Shown here in pieces: positions 51,566-60,377 of a stretch of DNA of 64,000 bases; the stretch's first letter is position 1; the number at the start of each line of letters is the position of its first letter. The translations under genes were made by a program, and so were the position numbers. Below the pieces are notes generated by a model, which did no database searches, had not been told where the DNA came from, and worked only from the letters and a program-made list of their open reading frames with translations. The stretch spans positions 682,001 through 746,000 of the forward strand of contig NZ_CP031396.1 of assembly GCF_003363755.1 (NCBI RefSeq), given 5' to 3'. The DNA comes from Pseudomonas protegens. Lineage in GTDB: Bacteria > Pseudomonadota > Gammaproteobacteria > Pseudomonadales > Pseudomonadaceae.

Positions 51566-52080
51566 GGCCGCACCTGCCGTTCGGCCACGAGCCGAAGCGC
51601 AACACCCAGCGAACCTGTGCACACAGACAGCCAGCGCGCGCCAGCCAGGTGGCTGCACGCCGTCGAAAAGACATTCATGACGAAACCCTTTTTGTTGTTT
51701 TTATTGCGGACGGTCAGGAGGGCTCCTGCCATCGCCAGGTCGCCAATAAAGCGCTTAATGGATCCATTAGCAAGAGAGAAGCGGGCTGAAAAGGCTGCTC
51801 AAAAACCCCTTGGCCAGCCATGGACGGGGTCAATTACCATAAGGATCAAACGCTTAGGTGCCCGACACGGCGCCGGGATTAGCGGGCGATTATCGGCCAA
51901 CCAAGCATGTGGCGAGGGAGCTTGCTCCCGATCGATGGCGCAGCCATCGCACAGCCTGCGGGTGCGGTAGGCCTGGAAACGCTCGCCGGCCAGCGATGGG
52001 GGCGCTGCGCACCCCAGCGGGAGCAAGCTCCCTCGCCACAAGGTTTTCCCCCTTGATTGGATCCAATAACCTGCATCACC
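51566..52080. promoter_or_regulatory. Regulatory region of the VanK-like transporter gene with two VanR-type sites
   Basis: TAATGGATCCATTA (51756-51769) is a perfect palindrome with the same core as the vanA site. ATTGGATCCAAT (52056-52067) is the exact Caulobacter VanR operator sequence. Between them lies a pseudomonad repeat with 22-bp inverted ends (51908-51929 and 52019-52040, TGTGGCGAGGGAGC... type). No gene is supported in this stretch. Confidence 0.65.
51908..52040. repeat. Long inverted-repeat intergenic element
   Basis: The 22-bp end starting TGTGGCGAGGGAGCTTGC at 51908 is repeated inverted at 52019-52040, giving a large potential cruciform of 133 bp. Elements with TGTGGCGAGGGAGCTTGCTCCC ends are widespread in fluorescent pseudomonads. 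It lies between the two VanR-type sites. Confidence 0.8.
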
Positions 52081-53835
52081 TCAGATAAAGGCCAACCCTG
52101 CCCGGGCGCTGCGTACCGCCGTCATCCGCGGTTCGACCTGGGGCAACAGGTAGCTGAAAAAGAACCCCGCCGTCTCCAGCTTGGCCCCCCGCAGCGGGTC
52201 GCCCTCGGGCAGCCTGCGCGACACCCGTGCCGCCCGGGTCCAGGCCAGCGCCAGCAGGCTCAGGCCACACAACGCCAGAAAGTCCCCGGCCGCGCGATAC
52301 GGGTACTCGGCATCCTCCAGCGCCCACTGCTGCACCTGGGCCACCAGTGCCTGCAACGCCTCGGCCAGATCCGCCAACGACCGGGCGAACCGCGCGCACT
52401 CGGGCACCTGGGCGCTGTGCCCGGCCTCATCGCGCAATTGCTCAAGCAACAGCGCGAAGCCCTGCCCGCCATCCCCCAGCACCTTGCGCAACAGCAGGTC
52501 GTTGGCCTGAATCTCGTTGCTGCCTTCGTAGATCATGGCGATGCGGCTGTCGCGCAGGGTCTGCTCGATGGCGAACTCGGCGACGTAGCCGTAGCCGCCG
52601 AAGACCTGCAAGGCGTTGCTGGCCTGACGAAAGCCCTGCTCGGTAAAGAACGCCTTGATGATCGGCGTCAGCAGTTGCGCCAGCTGATCGGCCTGGCGCC
52701 GGACCTGGGGTTCAGGGTGATGCTCGGCCTGATCCAGCAAGTGCGCGGCCCAGTAGCCGATGGCCCGCAGGCCTTCGCTGGTGGCGCGCAATTCCAGCAG
52801 CACGCGGCGCATGGCCGGGTGGTAGCGAATCGGGTCGGCGGCCTGGGCGGCGACCCCGGCGGGGCGCAACGGCGCACGCATCTGCTGGCGTTCGCCGGCG
52901 TAGTCACGGGCGTTCTGCCACGCCGCTTCGACATGCCCCAGGCCTTGCAGGCCCACGTGCAGGCGCGCCGAATTCATCATCACGAACATCGCCGCCAGGC
53001 CGCGATGGGCCTCGCCCACCAGCCAGCCCTGGGCCGCCTCGAACACCAGGGAACAGGTGGCGCTGCCCTTGATCCCCATCTTGTGTTCGATGCCGTCGCA
53101 GCGCACGCCGTTGCCCTGGCCCCGCTCCAGGCGCTTGGGCACCAGGAACAGCGAGATCCCGCGGCTGCCCTCCGGCGCGCCCGGCAGCCGGGCCAGCACC
53201 AGGTGTAGGATGTTGTCGGTGAGGTCATGTTCGCCGCCGGAAATGAACAGCTTGCTGCCGCTGAGGCGATAGCTGCCGTCGGCCTGGGGCTCGGCGCGAC
53301 AGCGCAACAGGCCGACATCACTGCCGGCCTGGGGCTCGGTCAGGCACATGGTGGGCAGGCTTGCGCCGCTGATGATCTCGGGCAGGTAGCGCTCCTGGAG
53401 CCAGGGCGCGCCGTGGGTCTTGAGGCACAGGTAGGCGCCGTGGGCGATGCCGGTGTACATGGCCCAGGCGTGGTTGCTGGCGTAGAGCATCTCTTGCAGC
53501 GCCGCGTCCAGCAGTTGCGGCAGGCCCTGGCCACCCAGGGCTTCGGCGCAAGCCAGGGCCGGCCAGCCGCCCTCGACATAGGCCCGGTAGGCCTCGGCAA
53601 ACCCCTGCGGGGTGCTGACCTGCCCGTCCGCCCACCGGCAGCCCTGGCGATCGCCGCTGGCGTTCAGCGGCGCCAGCACGTCCTGGCTGAAACGCCCGGC
53701 CTGCTCCAGCACCTGCAGCGCCAGGGGCAGGTCCAGCGCCTCGAACGCCGGGCTCCGACGCCACGCCTCGGGGGCCTCCAGCCAGTGCTCAAGGACAAAT
53801 TGCATATCGCGCAGCGGCGCCTGGTAGCTCCACAT
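52081..53835 (-). CDS. acd: Acyl-CoA dehydrogenase of the ferulate cluster
   Basis: The 584-residue FAD enzyme has MCLTEPQAGSDVGLLRC, GSKLFISGGEHDL, IEHKMGIKGSATCSLVFE, RDSRIAMIYEGSNEIQANDLL (catalytic Glu region) and an extra C-terminal helical part, i.e. the long acyl-CoA dehydrogenase form. In P. putida a gene of this type (acd) lies beside aat, fcs, ech and vdh, as here; its role in ferulate breakdown is uncertain because the hydratase-lyase route does not need it. It is the last gene of the minus-strand unit, 59 bp after aat. Confidence 0.85.
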   Translation of the reverse strand: MWSYQAPLRDMQFVLEHWLEAPEAWRRSPAFEALDLPLALQVLEQAGRFSQDVLAPLNASGDRQGCRWADGQVSTPQGFAEAYRAYVEGGWPALACAEALGGQGLPQLLDAALQEMLYASNHAWAMYTGIAHGAYLCLKTHGAPWLQERYLPEIISGASLPTMCLTEPQAGSDVGLLRCRAEPQADGSYRLSGSKLFISGGEHDLTDNILHLVLARLPGAPEGSRGISLFLVPKRLERGQGNGVRCDGIEHKMGIKGSATCSLVFEAAQGWLVGEAHRGLAAMFVMMNSARLHVGLQGLGHVEAAWQNARDYAGERQQMRAPLRPAGVAAQAADPIRYHPAMRRVLLELRATSEGLRAIGYWAAHLLDQAEHHPEPQVRRQADQLAQLLTPIIKAFFTEQGFRQASNALQVFGGYGYVAEFAIEQTLRDSRIAMIYEGSNEIQANDLLLRKVLGDGGQGFALLLEQLRDEAGHSAQVPECARFARSLADLAEALQALVAQVQQWALEDAEYPYRAAGDFLALCGLSLLALAWTRAARVSRRLPEGDPLRGAKLETAGFFFSYLLPQVEPRMTAVRSARAGLAFI

Positions 53836-53894
53836 GGGGACACCTCATCGAGTAGAAATAGAATGACCCGCCAGGGGCGGCGGGCCGGTCGGGC

Positions 53895-55136
53895 TCAGCC
53901 GCGCCAGGCCGGGTTTTCGATCAACAGCGCCATGCCCTGGCCGCCTCCCACGCAGGCGGCGGCGATCCCGAAGCGCAGGTTGTGCTCGCGCAGTTGCCGG
54001 GCCAGGGTCAGCACCAGGCGCAGGCCGCTGGCGGCCAGGGGATGACCCAGGGCCAGGGAGCCGCCCCGGGCATTCAGGCGGTCACTGTCCAGCTCCAGCT
54101 CCCGGGCCACGGCCAGCACCTGGGCCGCCTGAGCCTCGTTGATTTCAAGGCGACCGATCTGCTCCAGGCCCAGGCCGCTGCGCTGCAGGAGCAGGCGGAT
54201 CGCCGGGGCCGGACCGATGCCCATGCACTCCGGCGCCACCCCGACCACCGCGCTGGCCCGCAACAGCGCCAGGGGCGCAGCACTGCAGGTCGATGCCCGC
54301 CCGACCAGGGCCGCCGCCGCGCCATCGACCACCGCGCAACTGTTGCCGGCGGTCTGCACCCCGCCCTCGTGGATCGTCCGCAAGCGCGCCAGGGCAGACA
54401 GCTCACCAGGGCGCGGATGACTGTCCTGGCTGACCGTCTCGACACCCCGTGGCAGGCGAATGCCGCGCGGTCGATAGCCGTCGAGTTCGAAGGCCTGCTG
54501 GCTTACGGCGACGATTTCCGGCGCGAACCAGCCCGCCTGCTGCGCCGCCAACGCCCGCTGATGGCTGGCGCAGGCATAGCCGTCCACGGCTTCGCGGGTC
54601 AGGCCATAACGCCGCGCCAGATTGTCGGCGGTGGCGATCATGTCCAGCCCCGGCGCCGGGTCGTACAACGCCTCCCATAAGAAATCCTTGAACTGCACCG
54701 CCGCCCCCAGGCGAAAGCCGCCGCGATGGGTGTAGGCGGCAATCGGGTTACGCGACATCGATTCACTGGCCACGCACAACGCCAGTTGCACCTCGCCCCG
54801 CAGCTGCTCGGCCGCCTGGCGCAACAGCTCGAAACCGGTGGCGCAGATGCGCTGCACCCCCAGGGCCGGCACCGCTTGCCCGACGCCGCTGTACAGGCCG
54901 ATGTGCCGGGGCAGCAGGTAGGCGTCGAAACTGGCCTGGGCCATGGAGCCGGCCAGCACGCTGTCCACCGCCCGGGCATCGATGCCGGCGCGCTGCAGTA
55001 CCTCGCGGCCGACCTTGATCCCCAGATCGATCGGCGAGATCTCCGCCAGGTCCCCGCCAAGGTCGACCCAGGGCGTGCGCAACGCCTCAAGGATCGCCAC
55101 ATCGGCAAACTCGCTGTACTGCCCGGCGCCGTTCAT
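53895..55136 (-). CDS. aat: Acetyl-CoA acetyltransferase / beta-ketothiolase of the ferulate cluster
   Basis: The start is the ATG at 55136, which overlaps the fcs stop in ATGA. The 413-residue thiolase has VQRICATGFELLRQA (nucleophilic Cys), SESMSRNPIAAYTHRGG, NARGGSLALGHPLAASG (His) and AAACVGGGQGMALLIE (second Cys). It matches the aat gene of the P. putida ferulate cluster. It would provide thiolysis in a beta-oxidative variant of side-chain removal. Full length and intact. Confidence 0.85.
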   Translation of the reverse strand: MNGAGQYSEFADVAILEALRTPWVDLGGDLAEISPIDLGIKVGREVLQRAGIDARAVDSVLAGSMAQASFDAYLLPRHIGLYSGVGQAVPALGVQRICATGFELLRQAAEQLRGEVQLALCVASESMSRNPIAAYTHRGGFRLGAAVQFKDFLWEALYDPAPGLDMIATADNLARRYGLTREAVDGYACASHQRALAAQQAGWFAPEIVAVSQQAFELDGYRPRGIRLPRGVETVSQDSHPRPGELSALARLRTIHEGGVQTAGNSCAVVDGAAAALVGRASTCSAAPLALLRASAVVGVAPECMGIGPAPAIRLLLQRSGLGLEQIGRLEINEAQAAQVLAVARELELDSDRLNARGGSLALGHPLAASGLRLVLTLARQLREHNLRFGIAAACVGGGQGMALLIENPAWRG

Positions 55137-57022
55137 GGCTTGGGCTCGGCGCGCAGGATCGACGGTTCGCGGCCGCGATACAGGTCCTCGACCTGCTCGG
55201 CGCGCCACTGCAACACCGCGCGCTGGTTGATCGAGCCCTTGTCGGTGATTTCCCCGCGGTCGATGGACGCCGGCTCCACCTGCAGGGCGATCCACTCCAG
55301 GCGGCTGGCGTTGCCGCTGGCCTCGCGGTTCAGGCGCTGCAACCAGTCGCCGAACCACTGGCGCACCGGCGCACTGGCCAGCACCTGGGCATCGCTGGCC
55401 TCGGCGCCCAGCGCCGCCAGCCGCCGGCATTCATACAGCCGCGGGAACACCAGGGCCCCCAGGCACTCGCGGTCCGGGGCGGCCACCACCAGATCCTGGA
55501 CATAGGGCGAGCCTTCGAGCACCGCGCGATTGCGCAGCGGGCCGACGCTGACAAAGACCCCGGACGACAACTTGAAATCCTCGGCAATGCGCCCGTCGAA
55601 CATCAGCCCCAGCTGCGGGTCCTGGGGGTCGGCGAGCTTGAGTGCATCCCCCGAGCAATAGAAGCCCTGGGCGTCGAACACCTCGGCGGTCTGCTGCGCC
55701 GCGCGCCAGTAGCCGGGCATGATGTGCGGCCCGCGAAAGCGCCCCTCGAGCTTGCCGTCCACCGGCACCAGGCGCACTTCGCACCCCGGCGCCGGCAGGC
55801 CGATGTAGCCGGCCATCGACAGCGGCCCGGTGGTGAAGGTGCAGGACGGCGCGGCCTCGGTCATGCCGAGCCCGGCCATCATGCGGATGCGTTCGCCGCA
55901 ATGCTGCTCGGCGACCCGGTCGAGACGGTCCCAGACACTTTGCGACAGCCCGGCGGCGGCGAAGAAGAACAGGCTCATGCGCTTGAAAAAACACTCGCGC
56001 AGCTCGGCGTCCTGCTCCAGGGCGTTGACCAGCTCCTCCCAGCCCTTGGGCACGGTCAGGTAGGCGGTGGGGGAAATCTCCTTGAGGTTGCGCAAGGTCT
56101 CGGCAAAGCCCTGGGCCGTGGGCTTGCCGTCGTCCAGATAAAAACTGCCGCCGTTGTAGAGCACGATGCCGACGTTATGGCTACCACCGAAGGTGTGGTT
56201 CCAGGGCAGCCAGTCCACCAGCACCGGCGGCTCTTCGCCGAACACCGGGAAGGTCTGCAACAGCATCTGCTGGTTGGCGCAGAGCATGCGCTGGGTGGTG
56301 ATCACCGCCTTGGGCAGCTTGGTCGAGCCCGAGGTGAAGAGAAACTTGGCGATACTGTCCGGCCCGGTGGCGGCAAAGGCCGCATCGGCCTCGGCCCCAC
56401 CGGGCTCGGCCAGCAGACTGGCGAAGCTCGCCTGGCGTCGCCCCGGCACCTGGCCACGCACGCAGATCAGCGGCGTCTCGGGGGGCAGCACCGCGTCGAT
56501 GGCCCGCTGGTAGGCGCCAGCATCGCTGACAAACACCAGCCCCGGCTGCAACAGGTCGCAGACGTGGCGCAGCTTGGCAAAGTCCTGGGACAACAGCGAA
56601 TAGGCCGGCGACACCGGGCAATAGGGAATCCCGGCGTACATCGCGCCCAGGGCCAGTTGCAGGTGTTCGATGTCATTGCCCGAAAGCAGCGCCAGCGGCT
56701 TGTCGGCGGACAAGCCGTAGCCGAGCAGGCCCTGGGCGATGGCGCGCACGCTGTCGAGCATCTGCCCATAGCTGACCCGGCGCCAGTCGCCGCCGGCCTC
56801 GCGGGCGGCAATGAAGGTCTGCTCGGGGCGCACCCGGGCCCAGTGCAGCAGGCGATCAAGCAAGCGCTGCGGCAAGGGCGCCAGGGGTTCCAGGGAGCGC
56901 ATGTGCAACACGCCCTGCTCTTCACTGACAGCAACCGCCGGCCGGCCGATGGACACCTGGCGGTAACGCGGCGGCTCGGCCGCGGGTGGGGATGGCGCTC
57001 TGAATTGGCAACTCACGTACAT
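55133..57022 (-). CDS. fcs: Feruloyl-CoA synthetase (hydroxycinnamate-CoA ligase)
   Basis: The start is placed at the ATG at 57022 (MYVSCQFRAPSPP); upstream in-frame ATGs have no ribosome-binding site, and even this one has GGAGG very close, so the exact start is uncertain. The 629-residue ANL enzyme has the AMP-binding loop IAKFLFTSGSTKLPKAVITT, DWLPWNHTFGGSHNVG, MMAGLGMTEAAPSCTFTTGPL and LMFDGRIAEDFKLSSGVFVSVG near the hinge. It activates ferulate, p-coumarate or caffeate to CoA thioesters for Ech. It sits 220 bp after vdh and is coupled to aat. Confidence 0.88.
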   Translation of the reverse strand: MYVSCQFRAPSPPAAEPPRYRQVSIGRPAVAVSEEQGVLHMRSLEPLAPLPQRLLDRLLHWARVRPEQTFIAAREAGGDWRRVSYGQMLDSVRAIAQGLLGYGLSADKPLALLSGNDIEHLQLALGAMYAGIPYCPVSPAYSLLSQDFAKLRHVCDLLQPGLVFVSDAGAYQRAIDAVLPPETPLICVRGQVPGRRQASFASLLAEPGGAEADAAFAATGPDSIAKFLFTSGSTKLPKAVITTQRMLCANQQMLLQTFPVFGEEPPVLVDWLPWNHTFGGSHNVGIVLYNGGSFYLDDGKPTAQGFAETLRNLKEISPTAYLTVPKGWEELVNALEQDAELRECFFKRMSLFFFAAAGLSQSVWDRLDRVAEQHCGERIRMMAGLGMTEAAPSCTFTTGPLSMAGYIGLPAPGCEVRLVPVDGKLEGRFRGPHIMPGYWRAAQQTAEVFDAQGFYCSGDALKLADPQDPQLGLMFDGRIAEDFKLSSGVFVSVGPLRNRAVLEGSPYVQDLVVAAPDRECLGALVFPRLYECRRLAALGAEASDAQVLASAPVRQWFGDWLQRLNREASGNASRLEWIALQVEPASIDRGEITDKGSINQRAVLQWRAEQVEDLYRGREPSILRAEPKP

Positions 57023-57242
57023 GTCCTCCATCAAGGCACGCCTGCGCCGCGCACGCAGGGCGACGGCTGGCAAGCGTGGCAGCCGGGGGCTGCGGCCTTG
57101 TTATTGTTATGCCCTGCCTGCACACGGGCCGCGTGCTCAAGAACCTGCTTGCGATCTGCTGCGCTTGGCTGACGCGGCGTTAAAAAGCGTTGTTCGCCAG
57201 ATCGAAAGCCGGTTCAGAGGGCACCGCGCCCGTGGCGACGGA

Positions 57243-58691
57243 TCAGATCGGGTAGTGCCGCGGGCCGTTCTGCAAGGTGACCCAGCGCAATTGGGTGAAG
57301 TGTTCGATCGAGGCCTTGCCGCCAAAACTGCCGTAGCCGCTGGACTTGACGCCGCCAAACGGCATCTGCGCCTCGTCGTGCACGGTGGGCCCGTTGATGT
57401 GGCAGATACCCGACTCGACCCGTTGCGCTAGGGCCAGGGCCCGCCCGGTGTCGCGGCTGAAAATCGCCGCCGACAGGCCGAACTCGGAGTCGTTGGCCAG
57501 ACGCAGCAACTCTTCATCGCCGCTGCCGCGCAGCAGCACCGCCACCGGTCCGAAGGACTCCTCGCGGTACAGGCGCATCGATGCGGTGACGCCGTCGAGC
57601 AGGGTCGGCTGCAGAATGCTGCCGTCCAGTTGCCCGCCGACCACCAGCCGCGCCCCCTGCTCCAGGGCATCGTCGATCAGTGCCCGGATACGCGTGCCGG
57701 CGCTGGCATCCACCAGCGAACCGAGCACCGAATCTGCGGCCGCCGGGTCGCCGGCGCGCAGGCTCTCGACCTTGGCCGCCAGCTTGGCGACGAAGGCATC
57801 GGCCACCTTGGCATCGACGATCAGGCGCTCGGTGGACATGCAGATCTGCCCCTGGTTGAAGTAGGCGCCAAACGCCGCGGCCGCGACAGCTGCATCCAGG
57901 TCGGCATCGTCCAGCACCAGCAGCGGTGCCTTGCCGCCCAGCTCCAGCAAGGCCGGTTTGAGGTGGCGCGCCGCAAGCTCGCCGACAATCCGCCCGACAT
58001 GGGTCGAACCGGTGAAGTTGACCCGGCGCACCGCCGGGTTGGCGATCAGCCGCTCGACAATCGCCGCGGCATCGGCTGGGGCATTGCTGATGACGTTGAC
58101 CACGCCATCGCCCAGGCCGGCGTCCTGCAGCACCTGGCCGATCAGGCGATGCACCGCCGGGCTCAGTTCGGAAGCCTTGAGCACCACGCTATTGCCACAG
58201 GCCAGGGGCATGGCGATGGCCCGGGTGGCGAGAATCACCGGGGCGTTCCACGGGGCGATGCCCAGCACCACGCCACAGGGTTGGCGCAGGGCCATGGCGA
58301 AACTGCCGGGAACATCCGAGGGAATGACTTCGCCGTTGATCTGGGTGGTCATCGACGCCGCTTCACGCAGCATGTTGGCCGCCAGGCGCACGTTGAAGGC
58401 GTACCAGTTGGCCATGGCCCCGGTCTCGCCGGCGGCGGCGATGAATTCCTCGCTGCGGGCCTGCAATTGCTCGGCGGCCCTGAGCAGGCGGCTGCGGCGT
58501 TCGTTGGGGGCCAGGGCCGCCCAGGCGGGGAATGCGGCCTGGGCCGCGGCCACGGCGGCGTCGGCATCGTCAAGGGTCGCGGCGGCCACGCGCGATACCA
58601 CCGCGCCGGTCACCGGGTTGCGGCGTTCGAAGGTTCGACCGTCGCCGGCGGGGCGCGACTGGCCACCGATCAGCAGGGGCACGTCCAGCAT
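57243..58691 (-). CDS. vdh: Vanillin dehydrogenase
   Basis: The start is the ATG at 58691 (MLDVPLLIGGQSRPAGDG). The 482-residue aldehyde dehydrogenase has GVVLGIAPWNAPVILATRAIAMPLACGNSVVLKASE, LLELGGKAPLLVLDDADL and FNQGQICMSTERLIV with the catalytic Cys. It lies between ech and fcs in the same direction, as in P. putida, and would oxidise vanillin or 4-hydroxybenzaldehyde released by Ech with NAD. Confidence 0.92.
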   Translation of the reverse strand: MLDVPLLIGGQSRPAGDGRTFERRNPVTGAVVSRVAAATLDDADAAVAAAQAAFPAWAALAPNERRSRLLRAAEQLQARSEEFIAAAGETGAMANWYAFNVRLAANMLREAASMTTQINGEVIPSDVPGSFAMALRQPCGVVLGIAPWNAPVILATRAIAMPLACGNSVVLKASELSPAVHRLIGQVLQDAGLGDGVVNVISNAPADAAAIVERLIANPAVRRVNFTGSTHVGRIVGELAARHLKPALLELGGKAPLLVLDDADLDAAVAAAAFGAYFNQGQICMSTERLIVDAKVADAFVAKLAAKVESLRAGDPAAADSVLGSLVDASAGTRIRALIDDALEQGARLVVGGQLDGSILQPTLLDGVTASMRLYREESFGPVAVLLRGSGDEELLRLANDSEFGLSAAIFSRDTGRALALAQRVESGICHINGPTVHDEAQMPFGGVKSSGYGSFGGKASIEHFTQLRWVTLQNGPRHYPI

Positions 58692-58796
58692 GGTGATTCC
58701 TCTTGTTGTCTTTGTCGGGAATGCAGCGCAGCGGTGTAACGGTAACGTCAGGGGCATGGCGAACGGCGGGATGGGCCCGCCGTTCGCCGGCCGGGC

Positions 58797-59627
58797 TCAG
58801 CGTTTATACGCCTGCAGGCCGGGCTTGATGCTCTTGTCGTCAAGAAACTGCTTCATGCCCTGCTCGCGGCCGCCTTCGGTGTCCAAAAGGCGCGACTGAT
58901 CGAGCTTGGCGTACAGGTAGTCTTCGTTCTGCTCCCAGGTCAGCTCGCGGCAACGCTTGAAGCCGTGCTTGGCGGCACGCAGCACCACCGGGTTTTTCTC
59001 CAGCAGATTGCGCGCCAGTTCAATGGTGACTTCACGCAGTTTCGCCAGGGGCACGCTTTCATTGACCAGGCCCATCTCGGCGGCTTTCTGCCCGCCAAAG
59101 GTCTTGCCGGTCATGATGTAGTACAGCGACTGGCGATGACCCACGGTGTCGGCCATGGCCTTGCTCACCAGGTTGCCCGGCGGGATGCCCCAGTTGATTT
59201 CCGAGAGGCCGAAGGTCGCTTCGTCGGCGCAGATCGCCAGGTCGCAGGCCACCAGCGGGCTGAAGCCACCACCGAAGCACCAGCCGTTGACCATGGCGAT
59301 GGTCGGCTTGGCGTACATGCGCAACAGTTTCCACTGCCACTGGGAGGCTTCGCGACGGATTTTTTCCTGAAGGATCTCCGGCCCGGCATCCACCTCGCGA
59401 AAGTACTCCTTGAGGTCCATGCCGGCGGTCCAGGCTTCACCGGCGCCAGTCAGCACCAGCACGCCGGCGGCCGGGTCCTGCTCCAGGGTTTCCAGCACGT
59501 CGATCATTTCCCGGTTCAGGGTCGGGCTCATGGCGTTGCGTTTTTCCGGGCGATTGAGGATGACCCAGGCAATGCCCTCTTCGATTTCGACCTTGACCGT
59601 TGTCCAGCGACCTTCGTAGTTGCTCAT
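58797..59627 (-). CDS. ech: Hydroxycinnamoyl-CoA hydratase-lyase (feruloyl-CoA hydratase/aldolase)
   Basis: The 276-residue crotonase-fold enzyme hydrates feruloyl-CoA and splits it to vanillin and acetyl-CoA. Residues reported as catalytic in the P. fluorescens HCHL enzyme are at the same numbers: Ser123 (CFGGGFSPLV), Glu143 (FGLSEINWG) and Tyr239 (EDYLYAKLD). MSNYEGRWTTVKVEIEEGIAWVILNRPEKRNAMSPTLNREM is the typical start. It is the first gene of the ech-vdh-fcs-aat-acd unit, with a MarR-type inverted repeat about 65 bp upstream. Confidence 0.95.
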   Translation of the reverse strand: MSNYEGRWTTVKVEIEEGIAWVILNRPEKRNAMSPTLNREMIDVLETLEQDPAAGVLVLTGAGEAWTAGMDLKEYFREVDAGPEILQEKIRREASQWQWKLLRMYAKPTIAMVNGWCFGGGFSPLVACDLAICADEATFGLSEINWGIPPGNLVSKAMADTVGHRQSLYYIMTGKTFGGQKAAEMGLVNESVPLAKLREVTIELARNLLEKNPVVLRAAKHGFKRCRELTWEQNEDYLYAKLDQSRLLDTEGGREQGMKQFLDDKSIKPGLQAYKR

Positions 59628-59691
59628 GGCGATGCTCTCTTGTTCTGGCTTGAAGATGGGTCGAAATTAAACCGCAAAAATAGTTATGTCA

Positions 59692-59706
59692 ATTAACTAT
59701 TAATTT
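59692..59706. promoter_or_regulatory. Probable MarR-family (FerR-like) operator upstream of ech
   Basis: AATTAACTATTAATT is a perfect inverted repeat with 6-bp arms. Related half-sites CAATTAAC (59691-59698) and TGATTAAC (59707-59714) overlap it. It lies 65 bp upstream of the ech start, in the gap shared with the divergent MarR gene. Confidence 0.6.
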
Positions 59707-59834
59707 GATTAACCATTTTTCTTCACCGCGGAAAAATCCTTCTGCAACGCCTGCCAACACAGGCAAACGTAGCTATCAGCGGCCGACCCCGGCAAACTGG
59801 ATAGCCTTGTTAACCGACCCAGGATGTTTTTGTC

Positions 59835-60323
59835 ATGGCCAAGCCCGCTCCCCTCGCCGACCCGCGCGAGGCCCCTCCCGCCAACGCCGAGGTCCAGGCG
59901 CCGCTGGATTCGGCCCTGGACGAACTGATTGGCTACGCCATGCGTCGCGCCCAGCTCAAGCTGTTCCAGAACCTGATCGGCCGGCTCTCGGTCCACGACC
60001 TGCGGCCCGCGCAGTTCTCGGCCCTGGCGATCATCGACAGCAACCCGGGGCTGATGCAGGCCGACCTGGCTCGCGCCCTGGCCATCGAGCCGCCGCAAGT
60101 GGTGCCCCTGCTCAACAAACTGGAAAGCCGCGCGCTGGCAGTACGGGTGCGCTGCAAGCCGGACAAGCGCTCCTACGGGATCTTCCTCAGCAAGACCGGC
60201 GAAACCCTGCTCAAGGAGCTCAAGCAGATCGCCGCGCAAAGTGACGTCGACGCCACGTCGGCCTTGAGTGGCGAGGAACGCGAAGAACTGCTGCGCCTGC
60301 TGAAGAAGGTTTACCAGGACTGA
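59835..60323 (+). CDS. MarR-family regulator, probable FerR-type control of hydroxycinnamate genes
   Basis: The 162-residue winged-helix protein has YAMRRAQLKLFQNLIGRLSVHDLRPAQFSALAIIDSNPGLMQADLARALAIEPPQVVPLLNKLESRALAVRVRCKPDKRSYGIFLS, i.e. helices, recognition helix and a basic wing as in MarR. It is divergent from ech with an AATTAA-N3-TTAATT site in the 207-bp gap. MarR-type repressors of this kind respond to hydroxycinnamoyl-CoA in related bacteria; the ligand here is inference. Confidence 0.88.
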   Translation: MAKPAPLADPREAPPANAEVQAPLDSALDELIGYAMRRAQLKLFQNLIGRLSVHDLRPAQFSALAIIDSNPGLMQADLARALAIEPPQVVPLLNKLESRALAVRVRCKPDKRSYGIFLSKTGETLLKELKQIAAQSDVDATSALSGEEREELLRLLKKVYQD

Positions 60324-60377
60324 AGCCAAGGTGCCGGCACAGGGCCGGCACGCTGAGGCGGCAAGGTGCTTGCGGGC

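Noticed and set aside
50231..51970. 579-codon plus-strand frame opposite the MFS gene
   Set aside because: Composition is almost only Arg, Gln, Pro, Ala and His; it mirrors the MFS gene and has no ribosome-binding site.
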